The notes below the pieces were generated by a model. The model saw only the letters and a list, made by a program, of their open reading frames with translations. It was not told the DNA's origin and did not search any database. 64,000 nucleotides of DNA from Dastarcus helophoroides (taxonomy: Eukaryota; Arthropoda; Insecta; Coleoptera; Bothrideridae), in assembly GCA_028583605.1 (NCBI GenBank), contig CM053331.1, positions 6,764,508 through 6,828,507 on the forward strand, given 5' to 3'. Shown here piece by piece: positions 35,201 to 47,200 of the stretch (position 1 is its first letter; each line of letters opens with the position of its first letter). Made by a program: the position numbers and the translations under genes.

Positions 35201-38200
35201 ATTGTTCACATCCACCAAGACGTTTTCATTGATATTTTGGAAAGCAACACGAACCCGGTCCATCATGTCTTCTCGGGTAGTTGGTGGTTCCTGGTACACA
35301 ACTTGCTTAACATGACCCCACAAAGATATCTTGCGGGCCATGCCACTGGACCTCCTCTTTCTATCCACTTGTTAGGGAATTGTGTATTGAGGAACGCCCT
35401 TACATCCCTCCCATAATGTGCCGGTGCCCCATCATGTTGGAACCACATTTGCCGCACGACAACAAGAGGCAAATTGTCTATCATTTCGGGCAATTGATTT
35501 TGCAAAAAAATGCAAGTAATTGTTGGCATTCAAATGTTCATTGAAGAAGTGTGGTCCGACAACAAATCTTCCTATGACACCACCCCAAACATTCAGAGAC
35601 CACCTATGCTGATGGCCTAAGGGCCTTATCCAATGAGGATTTTCAGTGTGGTAGTAATGGGAGTTGTGTCTTCCCACGAACCGTTCTTGTGAAATGTACA
35701 TTCGTCGGTAAATAGTACATTGTCCAAAAAGTCATTTTGTTCTTGTAGTTTTCGTAACGCCCACTCACAAAACTGCATTCGATTGTTGAAATCAGCTTGA
35801 TTGAGTTCCTGTACTAGCTGGACACGATACGGATGAAACTTGTTTTTACGCAAGATTCGTGAAACCGAGGTTTGACTTATTTGTAATTCCGTGGTTATTA
35901 TTCTGGTACCTAAATGCGGATCTTGGACAACAGCAGCCGCTACTAAAACTTGGTTTTCTTCATGCGTCGTTGGTTTTCTACGCTCCTTTTTCTGGTATTT
36001 CGTACTACCAGTTCGCTCAAACCTCTCTCTCAATTTAGCGAATGCCGCTGAATTTGGATGTCTCCGATCGGCAAAGCGTTGGGCATAAATTCTTGAGGCA
36101 GGAAGTGGATTTCTATCAGCACTGCCCAAGACGTAAACCATATCGACCAATTCTTCTTGAGAAAACATTGCCTTTCAGTACTAATACCAAGACCTCGCGA
36201 CAACAATGAGATAAACTGTCAGTTATTGCCGGACAAACAAGACGAAACAAAACCGCGACATCCAGGGCTAACGCGATAATACGAAATTAATTAAAATTTT
36301 TACAAAATTCTAAATTTCTCAAAAATTATTGGACGGAGGTGGCAATACCTGGTACCAAAAAAAAGGTAATTTAATTTCGCATCCGATAAAATAATCCAAG
36401 ATAGGTGGTTCCATTTGAAAAAACTAAGTTATGCATGTTTGAACAACTGAAGAATTGAGTCGACGGATGTGAAGAAATTTAAGAAATCTTGCTAACAGCA
36501 AAGACGTAAACAAATACTCCATTTCTTCCTGAATCCAAAACCGTATGCCACACAACTCTGAGTCATTGCGTTTGGAAAATATCGTTAATGGCGTCAAGTT
36601 CCGAAATCGTCAAATTTAACCAAAAAAATTAAATTACGCGAAAACGGTTCAACTAAGGGCCTATGTCGTCTTAATAAATTCATATTCATTTTTAACAAGG
36701 AATCCAAAAATGTAAAAATACATAGGGTGTTCTATTTAAAATAAGAAAGTTGTGTTCATTTCCGGTGCAACCGGAAGGCCGCCATATTTGGCAATAATTT
36801 TAGGTTGTGGAGAATTTTATTTCGAACAACTTTTATTCGAAACATTTTTCGATATTTTGAACGATACGCCTACCAAAGACCGATTCCCGCTTAGTGACTC
36901 ACCCTGTATAATTGGATTTTTAGTTCTTACTTTTTTCCTAAATGTTCGACTATAAGCCAATAATTTTGATTTTTTCTATAAATTAAGGCTTGCTTTGCGA
37001 AATTTTTATTTTTCTTATGAATTAAAACTTCAACTTTAAACTCTTTTCCAGTTATTTTTCCATTAGCACTTGAGGCTCTGAATTTTCAAATTTTCTAGAC
37101 ATTTGAACATTTTTCAGAATGGTACTGTGGTGAGTCGAGTTCTACTAAACTGTTCTATTTCCTCGTTTGTTTTATTTAATTGCATTTTATTCAATATTTT
37201 CTTGGAAATATTAAATCTACAAATATTGTACTATATAAAATTTTTTGTAACATAACGTTTTGCGTGAGAGACAGATTTCTTAGCGTTCACAAATTAGATA
37301 AGGGTTATTTGTTAGGCCTGGTTTGTTTCAAGCACAGATACCTAAACTGAGTAAATTAACATGTTAGTTTTGAAGGACCGCTGAAAAGTAGAGTAATAAA
37401 TAAGGGTAAAAGTGCCGATAACGGAGACCGTAGCAAATATCTCGGCAAGACCATGTGGTGTTAGACTGGAGGAATTTGACGTTCGAAAAAGGCCCTTATA
37501 AACACGTACAACTGTAAGTTATTTAAATTTAAATTATCGAAGTAAAACTTGCAAGATAAAGGGACGACATTATTCAAAAGGGGTTTGCAGTTTGATTTTC
37601 ACTTTAAGAATCCTTTTCAAAATTTATTTAAGGGTTAATTTGGATTAGAATTATTTAAATTAGTAGAAATTCTGCATTCTCATGCCCTCTAGCGAGATGC
37701 AGAGGATGTCTTTCGGTCCCCAGAAGTTAAGGGTAGGGGAAGAAAAACCTAAAGCACCGTAAAGAAGTTAAAAGTAGTCAAGAACTAAACTTCGATGAAA
37801 TTAGGGTCATGGTACGGTTTCGGGTCTTCTGGTTTTCCCAACTTTTCTTGGTAAAATTACTTTCCTTACGTCTTTAGCTTCCCATTTCTCCAAAAATTTT
37901 TCTTCGGAAACTGTTCGTTCTCAACTTATGCCCTTTTTTACTTTGCCGCATTCAACGACTAAATTTACCCTTTCTGTGCTTCCTATACACCACAAACATC
38001 ATGGATATCTCTCATCGGCTCAATAAGGCCGAAACCGCTTTTATTTCAACTATTTTAATACCCACGTGTCCAACTTGGAAAGAAGAACGAATTTCCACGC
38101 GAGGTTAGCAAGTTGGAAGTTCATTTGTGTCGTTTTTACTATTCGCAGCGGCATATCCGCGCAGAACGAATTTCCACGCAAGGTTAGTATGTTGGAAGGT

Positions 38201-41200
38201 TATTTGTGTAGAATAATTGAAATGAAAGCGGTTTCAGCCTTATTGACCCCATGAGAGATATGCATGATGTTTGTGGTGTATAGGAACCACAGAAAAGGGT
38301 AAATTTAGTCGTTGAATGCGGCAAAGTAAAAAAGGGCATAAGTTGAGAACGAACAGTTTCCGAAAGAAAATTTATGGAGAAATGGGAAGCTAAAGATGTA
38401 AGGAAAGTAATTTTACCAAGAAAAGTTGGGAAAACCAGAAGACCCGAAACCGTACTATTACCGAAATTAGTTTAAAAATTTCCAGTCAAGTGCCAAACTT
38501 CGAGGAAATTAGTTTAAAAATTATGGCCAACTTCCGAACTTATAAAAACGAGTACGGAATACGGGAGTTTAAAAAAAAATTACTTCTGTTTGTGCTAATC
38601 AACGTAAATGAACACAAAAAAAAACAATTTCTGTTCAACGTGAAGTTCTTGTGCCATTTGTGTGATGTTTGCTACGAAATAAATAGGCAAGTAAATTTTA
38701 AATTGTCCCATGATTTTATTTGATGGTTTTTTCGCTCTTATATGATAATTAACTTTTCCTAAAATTTGAGAAATACTTGTTCCTAATTTTGATCAATATG
38801 GGGTTGGGGGACGTACACAAAAAAAAAGAGAAAAGAATTTAAAACTTCCACACCAAACCGAATGAATGAGAAAGTCGTTGTTAGAAAATTATTATTGGGC
38901 CAAGAACCCTACCGCTGACTGGTGCAACGACCAGTCTGTTACAAAAAAAAAAGAAAAAAAAACAAAAACAAAGAGAGTAGAAAGAAAAAAAAGACGAAAA
39001 CAAATAAAGCAAATTTGCTTCAAAAATCTTCTATTTTCTTAAGGTCGTTCGTCGATGTTCTGCTGTTGGAAGCTGAGTTTCCAGGGGTTCAAAAAATCGA
39101 TAACACCCATCACCGCAGGCTCGGTAACTGACAGCAGACATCTATATTAGCATTTGCTGATGATGTACTGTACGTTCTCGAAACGGAAAAAAAAGGAAAA
39201 CCGGAACCGGTGTTGTAAGAAGGTTGTCTGAAGAACTTTCCAGACGCAGGCAAAACCCCAAACGCAGGTGAGCTCCTGGCTGCGTCCCCTCGGGATCATA
39301 CGCCTGAACACACTGGGGGCATAAGTAACCTCTCCTGGCCTCTGTTTTGGCGTATTTGCCCGGCCTGCCTTATCCGTGGGTCCCCTCATCGGTTACACGT
39401 CCAAAAAAAGGACCCCCCTATATAGGCCACGGAGAATTACAACACCGCGCGTCGCGATCGGGAGGCTTTTGCAAAATTACTAATTTATAGTCGCATGCCT
39501 AGATTTACTGTCAACATAAATTTACTAACGTAGGCGGACGAGCAGTATCAGCATCAGCTCTCGTTAGGGAAATGTTTTGACGAAAGAAATGAGATTTCTT
39601 GCCAGTTTCTAATTTTAATTCAAACGTTTTTTTTTGGGCTAAGTCAAGTCACTTTCTAAGCCAGAAAACGCCCCTTCTATTAGAACAGTAGCCGTAGAAG
39701 TAGATGTAGTATTGGAAGGGAAATTCGGCTCAGAAAGTTTCTATGAAATTTGAACAATATTTCTAGTCTATTTTATGACACTGGTTTAAGTTCGAGTGAT
39801 TGAGTTTGGTATGACAAAAGCAGAAAAACAAACAAAGGAACAAGTTAACAAAGGCAAGAAAGAAAGAGTGGGAGAACGAGAGATCTGTAAGATTGAATCA
39901 ACATTTATAAATTTGATTTATTACGATAAATCACAACTTCATTTCCAAGCTTGAGCTCCATTTTCTCGTAGCATTATCCTTTGGATATTGTTAGCTCAAA
40001 GCTTTAACAGGAAACTGTATGCTATGTGAAGTATGTTGAATTAAGAAGCGACAAAAACACAGAAGAATTGGGGAATAAAACAGACACCTGAAAATAGTTT
40101 AAGAACCTCTGTGTACAAACTAACCAGCGAACACCCACCGATAATCAGGTACAAAGTTAGCTGCATTTGGTTTGAAAACCTTTGAGTACAAACTAAATGG
40201 CTCAGCTGGGGACAGCATTGCGATTATTAGGGTTAAAATAAACTTTGGGAAATTAATAACCGACGCACCATATACGAGCGAAAGAGTTAGACAAAGAATG
40301 TCAGATTATTTGTGCTTAATGAATTCTCTTAATTTTCTAAAGAAATATTTCTCTCAGATCTGTGTCCAGCAAATTTAAACAAGTTGAAACAAACAGGTTC
40401 ACTTTTATTTTGTTGTATTATGTTTAAGAACACTTGAAAATCACAAACTTGAAATTTTGTTGATTTATTTGTTGACCTATGGTAATAAAACATTAAGGTC
40501 AATCGTTGTTTGAATTTGATAACACTTCCCTGTCGACTCTACGAGCTGGGGTTACAATTTATTGGAATAAAATAATTTTAAACACAACGTAGACAAATTG
40601 GGTCCGAAAATCGAAAGTAAATTATTCTTCGAAAATTTTTAAAGATGAGCAAAATTCAACAATTTTGAAAAACTACATACAATCCTGGTTATGGTCACAA
40701 CCGGCTGGGTCGCTCATCACAGTACTTTTATCTGGAAATGTTTTTTTTTGGAAATTTTAGAAATGTTTATTTCTAGTTTCAAACTCCCCTTTTGAATTCT
40801 CGAAATTTTCATTAATTTTTAGTAAAATTTCGAATTTAAACATTTTCGAAATTTTTCTTATTGTGAATTTCTATTTTTTCTCAAGTTGAATTTTGAGGCA
40901 TCATGGCCATAAGCAGGTTTGCTCAAGGCGGAGGCAACTCTTAGTCGAATTGATGGTCAAAAAAGAGTCGACATTTAAAAAAAAATTTAATTTTGGATTG
41001 TTGCAATTTCGAGAAAAAAATTGATATTTTCAAAAAATATTCTTCTAAAAGCTTCAACAAAAAACTGTTATCAAAAATGTTGTGTCTCCAAAATTCTAGA
41101 AAAAGAATTGAAACCATAAACCAATTTAACAATTTGCTGAAGGGCTATAATTTTTACTTTTTTTATTTATATACAGGGTGTTACAAAAGTCCGGGCCGCT

Positions 41201-44200
41201 ACTTCAGGAGCATATTCTACACATTAAAATATGAAAAAGGTTGAAATACATTTTTTTCTTTAAATTGCCTCCTAACGGAGATATGACCATTTAAAGATGG
41301 CGCCCCTAAAGTGGTTTTTTTACTACAAAAAGTTAACGGTTAGTAGCAAAGTCATGAAATTGGGCAAGCAGTTAAAGAATTGGATTAGGCATATTCTCAT
41401 GTAACATATTTTTTAAATAAGCAGTAGCGTGGTGTTGCCCGCGATTATTTTTTGCCGTAACTTTTTTGTATTGCAATATTTCGACACAAAAGTGCCATAA
41501 TCGTAAAAAGCAACATTTTTTGTACAAAATAGGTACTCTTTCTCAAAGTCGCTAAAAGTAACCGTTTCCGAGAAAAAAGCGTTTAAACAAAATTGTTGCA
41601 TTTATTAGAATTCGTTTTGCAAATTTCTAATTTATCCACTACTAACTGCATTGATATAAAAATAGTACAAAATTAAGAAAAAAAAAATCAAAGCAAGTGT
41701 TCGAAATTACTGCCCCCTGCAGCAATACATTGCTCGGCTCGTCTTCTAAGGGAACTCCTTACTCTTTCGCAAATGCCTGGTGTATTGTGAATCTGGTTGA
41801 ACCCATTTTCAATTCGTTCACGAAGATCATTGATATTGTCAACTGGTGTGGAGTAGACGATCTGCTTTAGATGTCCCCATAAGTAGAAATCGAGTGGGTT
41901 GAGGTCAGGAGACCTAGCTGGCCATGGTATCGGACCTCCTCGACCTATCCATCGTTGATGATAGTTGTTATTCAAAAATTCCCTAGCAACTGCACTAAAA
42001 TGGGCAGGTGCCCCATCGTGCATTATCCACATTCGCTGTCTTGTTATGAGTGGAACATTTTCAAGTAACACGGGTAACTCTGTTTGCAAAAAATGTCTAT
42101 ATGATGCTCCTGTTAACCTATGAGGTAAAAAAAACGGTCCAATTATAGAGTCCCCTATTATTCCTCCCCAAATGTTAAGTGAAAAATGTTGCTGATGTCT
42201 CGACTGAATAACTGCATTGGGATTTTCAACTTGCCACTGATGCATGTTGTGAAAGTTAAGTATCCCGTTTCTGGTAAAACCCGCTTCGTCCGTAAATAAT
42301 ATGAGCGATGGAAAGTTCTCATTTTCAGCGATCTTATGCAATAGCCAGTTGCAAAATTCTATTCTTGGAGGATAATCAGCAGCAAGTAACCCTTGCACTC
42401 TTTGAAAATGATAGGGGTAAAATTGGTAAAATTTCAAAATTCGCCAGATAGTTACGTGATTTACTCCTTCGGCTAAAGCAAGTTGTCTAGTGCTGACACA
42501 TGGATCTTCTTCAACTCGCTGAAGCACACGCTCCTCTAAATTAGCAACTTCTGCGTTTGGCCTTCCAACACGTTCGCCTTTGAAAACAAAATTTCCTGTT
42601 TCACATAAACGAGCATGAATTTTCTGGAACAATTTTTCTCCTGGTAGGTGTCTATTAGGAAAACGTTCAGCATAAAGCCGTCTTGCTTCAGCACGATTAC
42701 AATTTGCAAGCCCGTACATTAAATGCATATCGGCCATTTCTTGATTTGAATAGTCCATTTTATCAAAATAATGAAAAGTTAAAAAACTACTACACTTACT
42801 ATTGACAACAAAAACTGCTAAAGTTTACAGCTTACGACCAAATTTTATCAGTGACACAACGTCAATCTCTGGCAGATATTGTCAAGTACAATTGTTTTCT
42901 TTACGATCAGTTTGCATGACCAACTTATTTTTTCTTATACAAATTAGTTAGAATTTCGAAGACGGGATAGGATTATTTAAACGCCTTTTTCTCGGAAACG
43001 GTTACTTTTAGCGACTTTGAGAAAGAGTACCTTTTTTGTATAAAAAATGTTGCTTTTTACGATTATGGCACTTTTGTGTTGAAATATTGCAATACAAAAA
43101 AGTTACGGCAAAAAATAATCGCGGGCAACCCCCTACACACCACGCTACTGCTTATTTAAAAAATATGTTACATGAGAATATGCCTAATCCAATTCTTTAA
43201 CTGCTTGCCCAATTGCATGACTTTGCTACTAACCGTTAACTTTTTGTAGTAAAAAAACCACTTTAGGGGCGCCATCTTTAAATGGTCATATCTCCGTTAG
43301 GAGGCAATTTAAAGAAAAAAATGTATTTCAACATTTTTCATATTTTAATGTGTAGAATATGCTCCTGAAGTAGCGGCCCGGACTTTTGTAACACCCTGTA
43401 TATTATTTATATTTGACACTTTTAGAAAAAAGTGAAATTTTTAGAAAATATACTTCTCAAGGCTTCGAGAAAAAAGTTTAAGAAATTAATTGAATTGTGA
43501 CAAAAAAGGCGAATTTCAAAAAAATTGAAAATTTTCAGAATTGGAAAATATCGAATTTGAGATCGAATTTGCAATAGCAACTTAAATTTTAGATAAAACA
43601 AATCGAATTTTAAAAAATAAAGTCGAAATATCAAATAAGAGAAATTTTGGGAATAAAACGAAATTTCGAGAAAAGAAAAACAAATTTGGAAAACATCTCG
43701 CAATTTCGACAAAAAGGTCGAACCTTAAAAAATGCGAAAATTCCCAGAGAAAGACAAAAGTCAAATTTTCAGAAAGGTAGAAATTTGGGAAACAGGTTGT
43801 AATTTTGAAAAAAAAAAGAAATTTTGAGAATAAATCGCAATTTCGAAAAAAAGAAAAATTAAACAAAAAGTCGAAATTTGAAAAAAGCAACAACATTTTA
43901 AAGGAAAAGATAAATTGGGGAAAAAGCCTGAAATGTTGGGAAAAGGCCAAGTTTCAAGAAAAAGATAAATTTTAAGAAAAACTCATTATTTCTAAAATGA
44001 GTCGAAAAATAAAGATTTTTGAAAACATGTCAAAGTTTCAAGAGAAAGATAAATTTTAAGAATAACTCATTATTTTTAAAAAAAAGTCGAAATTATTCCC
44101 GAAAAAATTGTTTAAAAAAGTTGAACGGTTAATTTCGAAGTTAAAAATTTAAAAGATAAGTTAAAATTTCAGCTTTATGATGAGATTGAAAAACAAAACT

Positions 44201-47200
44201 CGAAATCTTTATTCAAACTTCGAAATTGCGATTTTAGCCTCAAAAAGTCAAATTTATTCTATCTAGAATAAGTTTCATTCAACATTTTAAGAAAAAGTCA
44301 AAATTTTTGAATTTTTCTGAAGATTGAAGTTCCGATCTTTCGAAAAGGGGGAATACAAAAACAAACCCGAAATCAAAAAAATCTTCTAATCTTTAAATTT
44401 CGATGTTAAACTTAATTTTGGATTTAACATCGAATTTCTACACATTTTTGAAAATTTCAACAATTCTTAAGGAAAAAAATTCAAACAAAATCTCGGACTT
44501 ATAAATCAAGGTTTCAAAATTTGGGTACCAAACTTGAAATTTTGAAATTGAACTTCATTTTATTTTAATCTCGTTTGAATTTTAAATTAAAAATCTCAAA
44601 ATTAAAATTCCAACATTTTGGGCTTTTTTTTCAAAATTATAACTTTCATGTAAAAATTTCATGTATCCCAATTTAATTTCAAATTGAGAGAAAATTCTAA
44701 ACTTCTATTGCGAGTAAATTTTGATAAAAAATTATATCTGAAGATAGAACTAAGAATTTTTGAAAAAAAATCTTCCAATTTCGATTTTAAGGTTAAAATA
44801 TCGAAATATAAGTAAGGATCAATTTGAAACTAAAATTGTCAAAAATTACTCGAGTTTGCAGGAGCAAAAACCGAAAATCTCTAAAATAAATGTTCTCACA
44901 ATTACGAATTAAAGATCGAAATTTTAAAAGGAAAAAACAAATCCAATTTTACCAAATAAAGGCATAATATCGAAAAAAAGATAAATTGTGGAAATAGAAC
45001 GAAATTTCGAGAAAAAAAACAGATTTGGAAAACACCGCGCAATATCAAAGAAAAAGGTTGAACTTAAACGTGAAAATGTCACAGAGAAAGTCAAATTTTC
45101 AGAAAACTTGAAATTTGGGAATCAAGTCGAAATTTTTTATTTTGGGATTAAAACGAAATTTCGAGAAAAAAACAGATTTGGAAAACACCTCGCAATATTG
45201 AAGAAAAGGTTAAACCGAAAAAAACCGCGAAAATACCTAGAGAAAGTCAAATTTTCAGAAAACTCCAATTTTGGGAATCAAGTCGACATTTTAAAAAAAG
45301 AGGAATTCTGGGAATAAATCGAAATTTCGAACAGAAGATAAATTGAACAGAAAGTAGAAATTGAGAAAAGTATCAACATTTTGAGAAAAAAAAAGAGATA
45401 AATTGGGGAAAAAGCTTGAAATTTTGAGAAAAGACCGAATTAAAAAAAAAACGCTAATTTCCCAGAGAAAACCAAATTTCGAACATAAAAATGTTTACAA
45501 ATATGGAAGTTGCGAGAAAAAAAAAGAGAATGAATCTAAATTTTGGGAAAAGCTGGAAAAAGTCAATATATTTCTTGGGAAAATCAAATTTTTAAAAAAT
45601 TAAGCGAGATACTGCATACAAAGTCGAACTTTCAAAAAAGCTACGAAGCTTAGAATGTGCAGAAACATAGAAGATTGAATTTGAGATAATTTAAATTACG
45701 AAAAGAATCCGAACCTTGAGAAACCAGTTGAAGTATATAGGAAGTCAGATTTAGAAATTATCGGAAAAAGTAAATTTTGAGAAAAAAGGGGGAATATCAA
45801 AAGAAAGTCGGACAAATGTCGCAATTTCGAGAAAACAAATTAAAATCCAAACGCAATAGAAGAAAGTTTTTGTTGGAAAAAACGAATTCTGAGAAAAAAA
45901 AAAAGGTGAAATAAAAAAAAAGTCGGACAAATATCAGAATTTCAAAAAAAAAGTAAAGAACACGAAATGGAAGAAAAGGCTAATTTTGAAGAACTAGTCG
46001 AATTTTGAGAAAAAAAATCGAATTTTACTAAAACATTCTTACAATTTCAAAATTTCATTTTATTTTCAAATTAATATTGCAAAAAATTCGCCTTTTAAAA
46101 AACAATATTTTGCTTTTTTGTGAAAATTTTTACTATTTTTAAAAATTTAGAATATTTTCCAAAATTTTGACTTCAATTTGAATAATTTTCAAAATCCCTA
46201 TTTTTTTGATATTTTACGAAAAATTTGATACTTTTAAAATTCCCTTCGTGTATATTTCAAAATTTTCGAGTATTTCAAAATTTTCGAGTACTTCAAAATT
46301 TTCGAGTATTTCAAAATTTCCGATTTTTTCAAAATTTTTGACTTTTAAAAACCTAAACTTTTTTAAAAATTTTAGCTCTTTACAATTTCGAAATTTTTAA
46401 GTTTTGCGTAAGAATTTTGAATAGATTTTCAAAATTTTATTTTTTTAATTAGTACTTACTACTCCAAAAAAACGACTCTAAAATATTTTCAAATGTCAAT
46501 TTTTTGAACCTTTTTTTTTGAAACGTTCTTCTATTTTTAAAACTATTTTCTTTTTTAAAAATTGCGAATGTTTTCCAAAATTTGGCTTAAATTATGAATA
46601 TTTTCAAATTCCCAATTAAAAAAAAAATACGAGAAATTCGATATTTCTTAATTTACATCAATAAATTTTCAACTTCTCTCAAAATTTGAACCTTTTTGAA
46701 AGTTTCAACTCTTTAGAAATTTGAATTTTTTAAGTTTTGATTTTTTTTTAAATAGCGTTATGTTTTTAATTTTTCTTTATTTCAGCGGACAAGGTTTGAA
46801 TATCAATTTTTGAAGGCAACCAAGGATCAGTCCGTTCTACCAAAACTTAATATCGAAATTCATACTTCGTTTAAGAGTTACGCGTTTAAGCTTGATATTT
46901 GTTTTGATAAATTACGATTTTGTCGCGAAATTTTGAAAAAAAAATCAAAATCTCTAGAAAAAAGCACAATTTAAAAAAACTAAAAAAACATTGAAAACAT
47001 GGAATTGTTTTATAATTTTGAGAAAGATTAAAAACTAGGAATAGATAAACCAGAAATTTATAAAAAACGAGCCCCCAAGCTTTAAAGAAAAAGAGGAATT
47101 TAAGCGTTAAAACTTAGAACAAAAAGATCAAAGAAAAAATTAAAATTTATAAAATCATCTCGACATTTAAAATTTAAGATCGACCTAAATAATAGAAAAA

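Larger units (their letters stand above)
33745..36906 (-). mobile_element. two-headed DD41D mariner-like element, copy 2 (both ends present)
   Basis: 3162 bp from TA|CAGGGTGAGTCACTAAG to its complement, ending CACCCTG|TA, with TA on both sides. The arms, 33745 to ~35023 and ~35630 to 36906, are inverted copies holding the ~650 bp terminal repeat and the first half of the transposase gene. The ~600 bp centre codes for the C-terminal half (minus strand). The structure and inner breakpoints are the same as in copy 1, so this is a propagated subfamily rather than a chance rearrangement. The left arm is more diverged: it has lost ~55 bp before the start codon and gained ~100 bp of other sequence at 34440-34560. 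It lies in intron 3. Confidence 0.88.
41174..43398 (-). mobile_element. complete DD41D mariner-like element with ~414-bp inverted repeats
   Basis: 2225 bp, bounded by TA and starting CAGGGTGTTACAAAAGTCCG, ending with the complement. The inverted repeats are nearly identical; the main difference is an 8-9 bp insertion in the right one. They enclose one uninterrupted transposase gene. It is inserted in A-rich repeat of intron 3. Near-identical repeats plus an intact frame suggest recent, possibly still autonomous, activity. Confidence 0.93.

Noticed and set aside
40172..40378. Plus-strand 68-codon frame
   Set aside because: No family pattern and no supporting signals in an AT-rich intron.
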